Assembly: GCA_028023455.1 (NCBI GenBank)
Contig: JAQFVV010006625.1
Location: forward strand, 186,001 to 250,000
Length of the DNA stretch: 64,000 nucleotides
Reading direction: 5' to 3'
Source of the DNA: Epiperipatus broadwayi
Lineage: Eukaryota; Onychophora; Udeonychophora; Euonychophora; Peripatidae
Position 1 is the first letter of the stretch. Each line of letters opens with the position of its first letter. The notes below the pieces were generated by a model. That model did no database searches. It saw nothing but the letters and a program-made list of their open reading frames with translations, and was not told the DNA's origin. Positions 1 to 11,803 of this stretch are shown in pieces. A program made the translations under genes and the position numbers.

Positions 1-533
1 TACTGTCCAAATAAGTCTATGCTATATGTTCTATTATTTGTTATTAAAAAAGTAGCAGAACTTTTTATGGATACACACGCACACAAAAAATGCCATTCTC
101 CTGAGTAATTTTTCAAAAAGGTCAAAACTGGCTTTCATTGTAAAATTTTGAAGAAGTTCTAATATAATTGACTTTGATTTCAAAACAAGGCTAAAATTTA
201 CTCTTATTTTCTATTAAACAAGGAATGTAACTTTTTATATCCACCCTCCCCTCCAAAAAATAAAGCCAGTCTCTGATTAATTACTGTCCAAAAAAATCTC
301 TGTATTATTATTTGCTATTTGAACGTAATATTGTGTTTTAATTTTTTAATTTTATGGAAATCATAATATAATTTACTTTTATTTCCTATTCCAAAAATAA
401 AGTCAATAGTTCTATAAAATCACTGGCACAGAAACAATATCTGTGTTTTTGCTTTAGCATCAATGCCATAAAACAGCTGACCCAATAGATAAGAACACTA
501 TCAAATATATAAAACAAATATACAGATCACATT
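1..533. other. AT-rich non-coding DNA with a degenerate repeated motif
   Basis: No gene is visible. Two related segments occur: a 'tactgtccaaa' motif followed by a TATTTGTTATT-like run near 2-50 and again near 284-322, and an 'actttttat' to 'aaaagcca' stretch near 60-110 and 230-283. This looks like a decayed local duplication. It does not resemble blocks A, B or C of the array to its right. Confidence 0.35.
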
Positions 534-606
534 ATATATATATATATATATATATATAATAATTCAAACAAATATATTTAATACAGTATTCAAAATTAAA
601 TAATCT

Positions 607-666
607 ATTCTTTACCAGAAGTACTTTCAATTGTTTCACTGACAATCTTTATCAACTGTTAATACA
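607..666 (-). ncRNA. Hammerhead-ribozyme-like fold, left arm of Penelope copy A
   Basis: This is the reverse complement of the motif at 931-990, lying in the inverted left arm. Read on the minus strand it has the core UUGAUAA, a stem II of GAUUGU/ACAAUU, GAAAG, the two-base-pair stem III and the CAG/CUG base of stem I. See the plus-strand copies for the reasoning. Activity is unknown. Confidence 0.45.
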
Positions 667-711
667 AACGTACAAAAAATAAAAACTTGCGTTACCCATC
701 ATTCAATCTAT

Positions 712-807
712 TCAAATTTCCCACAATTCTGTTGTCTTTATATTAGCCGATTGTTTATTCATCAAACCACCTCTATTCCTAAATATCATCATAGCCTCTT
801 TAATTTT
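712..807 (-). pseudogene. C-terminal codons of a Penelope-like protein, left arm
   Basis: On the minus strand this stretch reads KIKEAMMIF, then about 20 residues, then TTELWEI and a stop at 714-712. The intact protein at 17384-19309 has KIKEAMLIK and INELWEN at the same place. The glutamate in KEAM is the expected catalytic Glu of the GIY-YIG nuclease. The fragment is cut at the palindrome loop, so only the tail of the protein remains. Confidence 0.7.
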
Positions 808-885
808 ATGATATCTAGGAATAGAGGTGGTTTGATGAATAAACAATCGGCTAATATAAAGACAACAGAATTGTGGGAAATTTGA
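808..885 (+). pseudogene. C-terminal codons of a Penelope-like protein, right arm
   Basis: The 26 codons from the loop to the stop at 883-885 end in TTELWEI and match the left arm in the opposite direction. One mismatch near the loop changes a codon. It is a truncated copy with no start and no catalytic domain. Confidence 0.7.
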
Positions 886-930
886 ATAGATTGAATGATG
901 GGTAATGTAAGTTTTTATTTTTTGTACGTT

Positions 931-990
931 TGTATTAACAGTTGATAAAGATTGTCAGTGAAACAATTGAAAGTACTTCTGGTAAAGAAT
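931..990 (+). ncRNA. Hammerhead-ribozyme-like fold, right arm of Penelope copy A
   Basis: Core TTGATAA lies at 942-948 and is followed by one unpaired base. Stem II is GATTGT (950-955) with ACAATT (963-968), then GAA (969-971). Stem III is AG/CT around a two-base loop (972-977). The predicted cleavage is after T978, and stem I starts with CTG (979-981) pairing CAG (939-941). Type I hammerheads with tiny stem III are known from Penelope-like elements. Here core positions 3 and 8 are U and A instead of C and G. Confidence 0.5.
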
Positions 991-1077
991 AGATTATTTA
1001 ATTTTGAATACTGTATTAAATATATTTGTTTGAATTATTATTATATAATTTAAAAATACAGACATTTAATGGTTGTA

Positions 1078-1078
1078 G

Positions 1079-1129
<51 letters not shown>

Positions 1130-1137
1130 CACACACA
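1078..1137. repeat. (AT)n/(AC)n microsatellite at a C/A junction
   Basis: Alternating AT with one TG step, ending in a short CA run. It lies directly before block A, at the place where other units also have an AT microsatellite (25177-25274, 44301-44327). Confidence 0.9.
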
Positions 1138-4100
1138 CAAAATAATGTGATAGTATTAGTTCAAATATGTCTATAAAATATTATTTTTAATTCACTTGAC
1201 AATATAAAAAATAAATCAACAACATATAAAATACAAATGAAACCTCTGCAACTTGTAGAGACAAGATATTCTAAATGGTTAATAAAAAATTCCTGTGAAT
1301 TTTATACACAGAATTTATATAGACTAGCATGATATCTCTCCCTTGAAAATTACAGCTGTAATATAATACAGATGCCAATATCTATATACAAGTCAAAGAA
1401 TTAACACTCAATTCAATTTTATCTTAGGCATTTTTATAATAAAACTGTTTACTAAGTAACACTGGAGTGTTAGATATAGTCCACCTTAAAAAAAGATTGT
1501 TTGGAAATTTTTCAGCTTAATTAAAAATTCCTACAAAAAATCATTTAGTGACATGATTTATGAATTCAGTGAGAACTGACCTAACAGACCCATGAACAAT
1601 AAAATTAAATACCAACACATAATTTTTTTTCCAGTTTAAACATGTAAAATATTCAGATTTATAGTAGTACATTTAGTTTTTAAAAATAACCGTCTTACTG
1701 ATATTTAAACAAGTTAGAAGTAAATAAAATATATTGTAATATAGAAAAAGCTCAATTTTGGCTATCTTATTAGATCTAAAAAAGTTACAACAAAGGAAAT
1801 AATTACATTTCAATTTGTCTTGTTTTTTATAATAATAAGTATTGATTTATTTAAAAATTTTACATTCCTTAATTGATAATGAGAACTCAAATATTTTTTA
1901 AAATAATAATGTGAATATTTATAATGTGATAGAAATAGTTGTTAAAGAAAAAAAAAGTATGAAATATATATTTTTATTTTGTCTTCAGTAATTTTACCTT
2001 TTTTATAAAAAAATAACAAGATAAACATTTTCCCTGTCTTCAGTAATTTATTGATTAGTTTCATTTTTTTAAAAAATTATAATAATAAAGATAAATAAGT
2101 AATATTTGATATATAGTTTATAAAAATTTTAAAAGAAAAAGCGGTTGAGAATTTTTTTTAAAATCAAAGTAGTTTTTTTAATTTTTCTAAAATAAAAGTA
2201 ATGTTAGTTAAATTAAAAACTATTAAAAGGTATCTAATTTTTTGGCATAAAAATAGTAACAACAGAGCAATTTATTTATAATTGGATTTTTAGTATTTGG
2301 TTAAGGTTAAATGCAATCCTGTTTACATTATTACGTGATTGAATGAATATAAGATTGTAACAAAAAATAACATAGTAGGTTAAAGCAGTATATATCAATA
2401 TCTGTGGAAGAAAACAGTAGCAACATTGCAGCTTGATAAGTATAGTGAGAAATATATTTTTAGTATAAGCAAAACCTATTTCATATTATTTTAAAAAATG
2501 ATTATTAAAATGGATGTAAAAATTACATAATAAATTTCATCTAGAAGTTGAGCATCATCAACACTCGCCATGCAATGTGTTCACTAAAACATGTAAAAAA
2601 AGAATAACTGTAGAGCAGTCTGCAGAAGCCTTTCTTCCAACTAAGTAATTGATTGTCTGATTATGTGTGTCAGGATTATCCATAAATTTATCAATTGAAA
2701 AAACCCCCCAGATAGATTCAGCCTGTATGAAATCTCAAAAATAGTGTCAAAATGAATAAATTTAACTATGTACACTACTGTAGTAATCTGTGTTAATGAA
2801 GATGTCATAATAACAATTTCAATATATAAAAAAATTAATAAGATGACTTTAAAAAAAACATTGTTTATACTTAGTAATGAAAGCCATCATGAGAAAATCC
2901 TGAAAATTTCAATTCCCATGAAAGGACTCAAGAAAAAAGTCTATAGTAAAAAGGTATTTTAATGTGCACATTGCATCTATATTTATAAATACATTTAAAA
3001 TTAAGTAATTATTGCTAATAATATATTTTTATTGAAACATGTTTTTTAAAATTTATTTTCCTTCCAAAATGAATTGAATATGACCTTTTCATTTTCAGAT
3101 GAAAAAGGAATAAAAAGTTTAGCTAATTTAAATTTTATTATCTTTGTAAAATTTGGTTTTACCATTATAATTACTGTAGGAGACTTAATTGTGTTTCATG
3201 TAAAGACTAATTAATTCAATGAATAGAAGTCCAAAACAAGTCAATATTACTTGCTATATGAAATTATAGTTTTGACAAAATGTACAAGAATTGGAATTGT
3301 AATATTATCATATTTGTTATTAATTTGTTCTTATTTGCTAATTTATTAAACAATTATTATAAAAAGTGTTAATGTATTTATTCTTTCAGCTATCTCTTTT
3401 TTGAGATGGCAGTGTGTGTGATTGGATTTCATTATAGCACAGTTTTTTTAAACATTTTGTAATTTATGTCAGTAAGCTTATTTGAATAAAAGAAATATAA
3501 ACTAATATATTTATAGAAGAAGTAAAAATGAAATTAAAAGAAAATAGCTTTAGCAATAGGATTAAAGAAAATATTAATTAGGCTATGTATGGGGTATATT
3601 ATTATATAGTTATGAAACATGGGCAATAAATAAAAAATTAAAAACAGATTGAAAAGCTATGATATGTGGAATTAAGCAGGATGGACATAATTATTTGAAT
3701 AAATAAGATGACAAATGAAGAAGTTTTGAAAAGAATAAATGAAAAAAAGGTTGATTGATGAAATTAGAGATAGAAAAAAAATGGATTGGACATATGTAAA
3801 AACAAGAAGAAAGGATAAAAATGGACCTTACTGAAAGATATGAGATAATGATTTGCATTTGAATAGCTGGGCAATAAAAAGAATAGAATAGAGAAGTGAT
3901 GAATTTGTCATGTAACAATAAGATAGAATACTATTGGTGATAGTTCAAATATTGTGCTATACTATACTTTAAGAATGTGAATCAGATATCTGAATTAATC
4001 TTGCTTGTTTTCAAAAATGTAATACAATAACATTTTTTGAGCAAAATGTATAAAATGATGCAGTTTTTGTAACATCAATTTTCATAAAGATGATAGTTAT

Positions 4101-5005
4101 AATTCATATTTGTAAACAATTTTATTTGCATTAATATTTTATAAATAAATATTTAGACACATAATTTTTATATCACTTATGTTTCTAAAAATATTTTTAT
4201 CAAAAACATCATGTAAAAAGATATCATAACAATGTTATTCAAAAACAAACAGATTTAATATATGTAATAAAAAAGATTTTTTATTTTGTATTTTGCTTAA
4301 TTCATTTAAAATATTATGCTTAGTGTACTTTCAATTAGATTGTAGTCATATAATCATAGTACAAACACTTAAAGTGAGTTTTGTTGTTTATCAAATTAAA
4401 AAATTACAGTGCGCTAATTATAAAATGTAAGTAAGGCAATTTACATAATCCATTTTTTTAAACAGAGAATGCAGGACTTTTTTATATTTATAATTTGCAT
4501 GCTATTAATGATGTATCAAACTTCTTTGACTTTGCTTTTAACTTTATCTCTTTTACAGCAGAAGATACTGGCTGCAGTAGGTTAAAGGTGTGATTTTGTT
4601 TGGTTTCATGCTCAAAAAATATAAATCTCACCTTTGCATTTATTTTTGCATTATTATACAAAATACATGTATTGGGTTACTCTCATTGCATGGTTAGCAT
4701 GGGATTAACAAAAGTAAACAGCATTTCAATTAGCATTATTGCATACAACTTTATACAGAACCAGAACTTTAGCATTGTTTATTAAGTGGATTAGGATAAG
4801 AAACATGCTACAACTTACTCTATATGTTTTTAAATAAATTTTACTTTTATTTTGAGTTACACCAGGTATAAATGGATGGGATGTGATATCCAGGATGTTT
4901 CTGCAGATAGTGTGGATCAGATTCCAATTTGTGAGTAGAATATTTTAACCATATTAATAAGCATCCCATGTTTGTTTAAAGTTACATAGGTCCTTGATAT
5001 ATGGA
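1136..5005. repeat. Tandem-unit block A, copy 1
   Basis: Intronic DNA with recognisable relatives near 8791-11803, 14991-16268, 44328-51189 and 59030-63045. Shared landmarks in order are a 'tgtgatagtatta' start, a 'gagatggcagtgtgtgtg' segment near 3403, a LINE relic near 3590-3950, and a 'gctgcagtaggttaaa' segment near 4570. The copies are clearly diverged with many small indels. No intact gene is present. The short open frame at 2768-2962 is not supported in the other copies. Confidence 0.75.
3590..3950 (+). pseudogene. RTE-type LINE 3' coding relic inside block A
   Basis: Read on the plus strand with frame changes, this decayed stretch shows 'ETWAINKKLK' and further fragments. These resemble the region downstream of the reverse transcriptase in RTE-like elements, where ETW.L.KKL is common. 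Many stops and shifts are present. Equivalent decayed segments lie at about 10370-10750, 14995-15200, 49720-50170 and 61550-61970, always at the same position in block A. The LINE therefore inserted before the unit was duplicated. Confidence 0.5.
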
Positions 5006-5131
5006 TGTATTGAATTGTAAATATTGTTATACATATTTGTGCTTAAACTATTGCTGATTGGATAACCACTAGCATGGGTTTGAATTCAACTTATTAATGT
5101 GTTTAGCACCAGCATCAAGCAATAGGTGATT

Positions 5132-5181
<50 letters not shown>

Positions 5182-7616
5182 TGGCAAATCTGGGCCAATC
5201 TTTATTAAAATTTAAATATTTTATCTATTTTTAATAACTCGTAAAGCAATTTGGTTTCTTTTGCCTATTAAAATTGTGTATGTGTGTAGAACAAATCAAT
5301 AATATTATGTACATTATAAATAATTTTTATAAATTAAAAATAGATATTTACAAGTCACAACGTAATTATTAAATCTGGTGTTTTTGGCAGGTTGGTGTCT
5401 CATTTTAAAAAAAAATGTATACACTTTTATAGGAACAAAAAATATTTTTATTTAAATTTCATTTGGCTAATTGATCAGTTTTTCATTACCATATATGGAA
5501 ATTTAGATCAGTTTAAGATATAACCAAGTATTTGTTTGAGAAAATGGTTGGCAAGAACTTAATCAGATTTAACATCTAAAAATCTAAAAGAAACAAAGAA
5601 TCATATCCTAGTTTCCTAGATGTGACATGAGGTGGAAAAATATCTTACCTCAACATACCAAAAATAGCATTCTTTTGATATTCATATTATGTATAAATAG
5701 CTGAAATTTTAGCTATCATTATTGATTTGATTTTATTTTTTGTTAGAGTGCTAACATAGTCCATGCTATTTTAATTTGTGAAATAAATTATGTCAGGGTA
5801 AAGGAAGTGAATATTTGCTTCCCAATGCCTCTGGGACTCTTGTCTTTCTGCTTGTGATGCCTAGGCCTGAAACAACTGGGCCCAATTAGATAAATTGTTC
5901 TAAAAATGTTTGCCTGAATGTGAAACTTAATTAGTGACCAATGCCTGTTTGCAGCAAAGACAGTATATGATCATGATTCATCAGTCACCTGTTTCATGTC
6001 AACAAGTTGGTCAACATAATTGTCTGCATTGCCATCAACCAGTGAACTTTTTCTGTTATTTTATTTCTTCAAAGCTATTCTGTAAAATATTAAACAATGT
6101 CTAGGCGATTTAATTTAAAGCTATATTAATTTTATGTTAAATTTGAGGTGGGAATCTAGATTGATGTTTATTTCTCTTTAATTGTCATTTTGATTTATTC
6201 TTAATATGCCAAGTTGGTATTCAACCTAGCGAGTAAGTTTAAAGTATACTGCTCATGGTTTTCTTCTATTGAATTGTAGGAGATGAAAATTTTGCTTGAA
6301 AATGAATTATCCTAAAACTCACCTGGTTTAATATAATTATTTCATATAATATTGTTTACTAATTAAAGGACAGGTGAAGCTTTAATGCCTGTATTCAGTT
6401 ACCATCATTAACTATAAAATAAATCCTCACAATCATTGAAATATGTTTTGCAAATTTATTTAAGTAGAAACCATCAGAAGTGAGTTTTATATTCAATGTA
6501 TTATCTGCATTTATGTGATCTGTGGTTTTATTCTATATAATTAATATGCCAATTTTACATGTATTGATCATTATAGAACTGTAGAGAGATTTTAGATGTG
6601 TGGTGGAGAGCAATTTATTCTTGTTAGTTTTTAGATTCTGTCCCATTTTATATTTTATCTGGCATTGGTTAACTGCCTGGGGTGTTTTCATTTATGAATT
6701 CCATTGTACCAGATAAATCACTATTTAAACAGGTATTAATTAGTTTATCATAACAATTAGTGACACAAATTATCCATACATTACAAGCATTATGCTGTTA
6801 TCATTATAATTATTTAATTCATTGATTTTCTTGCTTTGCTATGGACCTTGGAATCTTCAAAATGCCCTAACCTATTCCTCATTCTCCCTCAAGATAGACG
6901 TTTTTCCTACTGGGAACCTGTTTCAGGCACTTCTAATGAATGTGTAGGGAGAATACGAATATACCATCCCGACATGCTAGCTTGTGCCATTATTTTTATA
7001 GGTATGTTCTTGGCCATAATGCTGGCATATTTTCACTGTTATGCAAATCTCACACAGCCACCCAGAGTGTTTTAAGTGACTTCATTCATGTAATACCACC
7101 TTGATTAGTATTGATTTCTTTATAAACCTAAAATGGTATCTGTAAGTTGTAATCATCTACTCTTCACAACCCAAGCTATTTAAATATTTAAGTCCGATTA
7201 TGTAATTACAGTATTTGCTTTGGCTGAACCATCTTGCTCCCACCAATTTGGGGGATCTTCCAAATTTAGTAGAAATGTAATCACAGACATTTTTAAAACC
7301 ACACATGATAACTATTACTTATATATATAAAGTCATAATAAAATCTGTTATGCGTAAGCTCATGATATTCTAGTGAGGATTGATTTTATAATTTACTATT
7401 GTTTATCTGATTAATTTATTCCATACCTTAGCGTATTAATTGTACCAACCAAATTTCATGTAATAATGATGCAATTATGTTCTAAACTCAATATTTATAT
7501 TCATTTATGTAACTTCCAAACGGTTTATTTAAGTAACCAGCCAAGACTCACAACTGCAAATTAGACCATTAGCAGATTTGTAATAATGATTTTATAGGCT
7601 TTCTGACACACACACA

Positions 7617-7655
<39 letters not shown>

Positions 7656-7799
7656 TACTGTTAACACTAACTGAAATAATTATACAAATATATAAATCAT
7701 TATACAATTACTGGATATTTGTAATTGTATAATGGTTTATATAAATGATATAACAAATTTATTAACAATTAAATATGATAGTTTGATTATTCTGAATAA

Positions 7800-7837
<38 letters not shown>

Positions 7838-8470
7838 TTATTCAGAATAATCAAACTATCATATTTAATTGTTTAATAAATTTGTTATATCATTTATTTG
7901 TTGTAGTATTTTGGTACTCCATGCCCAAATCTCTAGCATTAATTACTTGATTTAATTATATTATACTTCCTTAATTAATGGAATCTCCTTAATTATTATC
8001 AGTTAAGCTCTTTGTTTCACATTGCCTTGGATATGGTTATTACTATGATTATTAATTAATATTAATCAATAATCTGTACCATTATTTAATTCATTGGTAA
8101 GTCAGGAATTACATATTATTATTAAGTAAATAGTGAAGAATTTATTAATTAACAGTTATCCAACTAGTGGTCAATAATTTATTCTTGTTTGTAATATAGT
8201 TGGTACATTTTGTAATTGTTATATTTGTTTGTGATTATTGGTCAATCACATTAGTATTATTGATTTTAAGTCTCTTTGCTCTTGCTGTTCTCATTGCCAG
8301 GGCTGTAGTAATGAAAAGCTTGTTAGTAACTCCAAAAGCATTGGTGAAAGACAGGTAAATATGTTAGCATTTATTATTGTTACTGAGTGGTGGATCTTGC
8401 ACATGCTAGACTGCTGTACTTTGGTTTTGATTCTAGGTCTTGTTTAATGAACAGATGATTTTAATCAGTA
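5006..8470. other. 3.4-kb insertion at the A/B junction, no recognised gene
   Basis: Block A copy 1 stops after 'tccttgatatatgg' near 5005 and block B copy 1 starts at about 8474. In units II, IV and V these two points are adjacent, so everything between is extra. It contains AT runs near 5138-5178 and 7619-7651 and a hairpin at 7743-7896. The open frame at 6836-7075 (79 codons) has no family I know and no splice context I can defend. I see no transposase or reverse transcriptase. Confidence 0.5.
7743..7896. repeat. Palindrome of ~64-bp arms around an (AT)n loop
   Basis: Arms 7743-7806 and 7831-7896 are reverse complements with a single one-base gap. The middle is a pure AT run. The sequence could extrude as a cruciform, or be the remnant of a small fold-back element that landed in, or grew, a microsatellite. 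Confidence 0.8.
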
Positions 8471-8473
8471 CAG

Positions 8474-8790
8474 TATGTTGTTTTTCCAGTTTGTTTCAAA
8501 TTTGCAAAGGTTATGATTTCAGTGAAAAAATACTTTGTTAGCAATAATTTAGGTGGGGAAGGCATTAACAATTCTGGGCATATTATCATTTGGGCCTGGT
8601 TTGGTAATCATTTTAGTTCAAATGATGGTCATCCAGGTAAACATAGCTTTTAGCATGTTTTCACATTCAATAGTCATTGTAATGACTTCTGAGCAATTTT
8701 TAGCTTTATTTCATTAAAATATCTCTATGGGTGCAAATGATTATGTCATCCATGTGCCTGAAATATAATAGGCCTAGTGTTTGTTTTTCT
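8474..8790. repeat. Tandem-unit block B, copy 1, truncated and fused to block A
   Basis: The start 'ttttccagtttgtttcaaat' matches the starts of the other B blocks (11822, 21373, 51203, 63052). Homology ends near 8780, and the sequence then continues as the middle of block A, at the point equivalent to about 2040 in copy 1. The rest of B, the sushi exon, C and the first part of the next A are missing. A single deletion or unequal exchange explains this. Confidence 0.65.
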
Positions 8791-11700
8791 TGCCTTCATT
8801 AATTTACTATTTTCAATTTTTTTGAAATAATAATTATAATAATGATTAATAATAAAGATAAATAAGTAATATTTGATATACAGATTATAATGTTTTTAAA
8901 AGAAAAAGAGGTTGAGAAATTTTCCTTTCATGAAAGTTGTTTTTCTTTTTCTTTTATTTCTGAAGATAATTAAAAGAAATCTTACTTTTTGGAATGAAAA
9001 AAGTAACTACAGAACTATTTTTTATAATTAAAATTTTTTAGTTAAAAAGAAAAGAAATAATCAAATAACTTTTCATATCGAATCAATTGGTTAAGGTTAA
9101 ACACAGTCCTGTTTATTTTATTATGTGATTTGATGGATATAGGAATGTAACAAAAAACCGATCTCAATATATTTTAAGCAGCAGTCAGGCTTGATTCAGT
9201 TGTGCAAAAAAACAATAGCATCAGTTAATGGTGAGAAATAGTTTTGTAGTATAAGTAGCCCCATTTCACATTATTTTTAAAAATTATTGTTAAAATGAAT
9301 ATACAAAAATGATAAATTTTATCTAGTAGCTGAGCATCATCAAAGCTAACCAAGTAAAATTTTTTCTAAAAAGTAAAAAAACTATTTGTGGAGCAGCCTG
9401 CAGAAGCTCTTTCCATCCAACAAATTAAATGTCTAATTATGTGTGTTTGGATTACCCATAAATTAGTCAATTGAAAAAAGCCCAGCTAGATTCAGCCTGT
9501 GTGAAACCTAAAAATTGTATCAAAATGGAGAATTTAAACGGTGCCCATTACTGTAGTAATCTGTGTTGATGAAGATGTCATAATAAACACTTAAATCTAC
9601 ACAATAATTAATAGGGAAACTTTAAAAGAGAAGATTGTTTAAACTTCACAATGAAAGCCATCATAAGAAAAAACTGAAAGTTACAACTCCCATGATAGGG
9701 CTCAAGAAAACAATCTATAGTGAAAAGTTATTTTAAAGGGCACATAACAATCATATTTGTATATAATTTTTCAATTAAGTAATAATTGATAACAATGAGT
9801 ATTTTTTATTGAAACTTGTTTTTTAATCCTATTTTTCCTCCAAAATGAAATTGAAAAATAGCTTTTCATTTTCACTTGAAAATGAAATAACAATTTTAAA
9901 TATTTTTCCATTTTTTTATCTTTGTAAAATTTTGTTTTAAAATTATAATTATTGCATAAGACATAATTTTGTTTAAAATAAGGACTAACTAATTCAACGA
10001 ATAAAAGTCAAAAACAAGTTAATATTGTTTACTATAAGGAGATATATATTTTGATAAAATGTACAAGAGTTGGAATTGTCATATTATCATATTTGCTCTT
10101 AATTTATTTTTATTAGTTAATTTGTTAAATAATTATGATAACAAGTAAGTGTTTATATATTTATTCCTTCAGCTATCTGTTTTCTGAGATGGCATTGTAT
10201 GTGATTGGAATTCATTAAAGCATAGTTTTTTTAAACATTTTGTAATTTATCTCAGTAATCATACCTGAACAAAAGAAAAGGAAGCTATATATTTATAGAT
10301 GAAGCAAAGATGAAATTAAAATAAAATAGCTCTGGAAAAGGTGGCATTCATTAAGAAAAAGATTAATTATGTGATATCTATGGAGTATACTATTATGTAG
10401 TTGTAAACCATGAGCAATGAAAAACTTTGAGATATAACTTTGAGAAGAATGGAAATAAGTAGCTGAATGAATGAAGTGACAAATGAAAAAAAAATTGATT
10501 GAAGAAATTAGAGATGAAAAGAAAAAGATTGGACATATATTAAAAAGAAATAATAGTTTAATGAAAGGTGTTTTAGAAGTTACAATAAGTGGAAACAAAA
10601 AAAATGTCTGACCTTACTGAAAAAATAAAAAAAAAGATATGTATTTGAAGAACAGGACAATAAGGACAACATAAATAAAGAAGTAGATGAATTTGTGATC
10701 TAATAATAGGACAGAATACTATTGATGATATAAGAAAACAACTATTTCCTTTGTTTGAATATTGAGTAACACTTTACATTAAAAATATGAATCATGATAT
10801 CTGAACTAATCTAGGCTATTTTCAAGAATTGAACACAAGAACTCTATTTTTTTGAACATAATATGTAAAATGATGCTATTTTTGTAACATCAGTTTTCAT
10901 AAAAATGATAGTTATATTTCATATTTGTAAACTGCTTTATTTGCATTTATTATTTACAAATAAATGTTTGTGCAGATAATTGTTTTATATCACTTATGTT
11001 TCTATAAATATATTTATCAAAAGCATCTTATAAAAGATGTATCATAAAAATGTTATTCAAAAATAAACAGATTTGATTTGAAAAATAAAAAAGGTTTTTA
11101 CTTTGTATTTTGCTTAATTCATTTAAAATATTATGCTTAGTATCATTTAAAATACCTAGTAGTCATAATCATAGCAGAAAAACTTAATGTGAATTATGTA
11201 ATTTATCAAATTAAAAAATTGTAGTGCACTACTTATAAAATGTAAGTAAGTCAATTTACATAATCCACTTTTTTAAACAGAGAATGCTGTTCTTTTCATA
11301 TTTATGGCCTGCATATTGTGAACAATGTACCAAACTTTTGTGACTTTGTGTTTCACATCATCTCTTTCAGAAAAGATGATGCTATCTGCAATAGATTGAA
11401 GTTGTTGTTTTGTTTTGCTTCATGCTCTAAAAACATAATTTCACCTCTGCATTGATTTGTGCTCTACTATAAAGAATCCTTCACTGAGTTACTCTCACAG
11501 CATGATTAGCTTGTGCTTAACTAAAATAAGCAGCATTTAAATTAGTATTATTGCATGCAACTTTATATACAACCTGGAGAACCTGCTCTGTGGGAAACTT
11601 AACTAGAGGAATGTTTATTACATGGTTCAGGATAAGCAAAGTGCAAAAACATACTCTATATGTGTCCAAAAAATGTTACTTACATTTTGAGTTAGAATGT

Positions 11701-11803
11701 CTTCTGATAGTTTGGGTCTGATTCTAATTTGTGAAAAAATTTGAACAATTTTAATGGCACCCCATGTTAATTTAATGTTTAATGTTGCATAGGTCATTGA
11801 TAT
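8791..11803. repeat. Tandem-unit block A, copy 2 (5' part missing)
   Basis: Starts at the 'aataataaagataaataagt' segment shared with 2080, 48140 and 59990. It then follows block A to the microsatellite at 11804-11820. A LINE relic is at about 10370-10750. No intact gene is visible. Confidence 0.75.

Larger units (their letters stand above)
557..1040. mobile_element. Penelope-like element copy A: two 3' ends in head-to-head inversion
   Basis: Two arms, 557-789 and 808-1040, are reverse complements with about three mismatches in 233 bp and no gaps. They surround an 18-bp loop at 790-807. Each arm holds the last codons of a Penelope-like protein ending in ELWEI followed by a stop, then the 3' untranslated region. 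The full-length copy at 16947-19555 ends in ELWEN and has a related 3' UTR, which identifies the family. No reverse transcriptase is present here. The locus is bounded by (TA)n on the left (about 534-556). On the right a short tail containing 'acagacatt' leads into (AT)n. Confidence 0.8.

Noticed and set aside
6836-7075. 79-codon frame as a possible membrane protein
   Set aside because: Hydrophobic run near its end, but no family, no supporting copy and no splice or promoter context.
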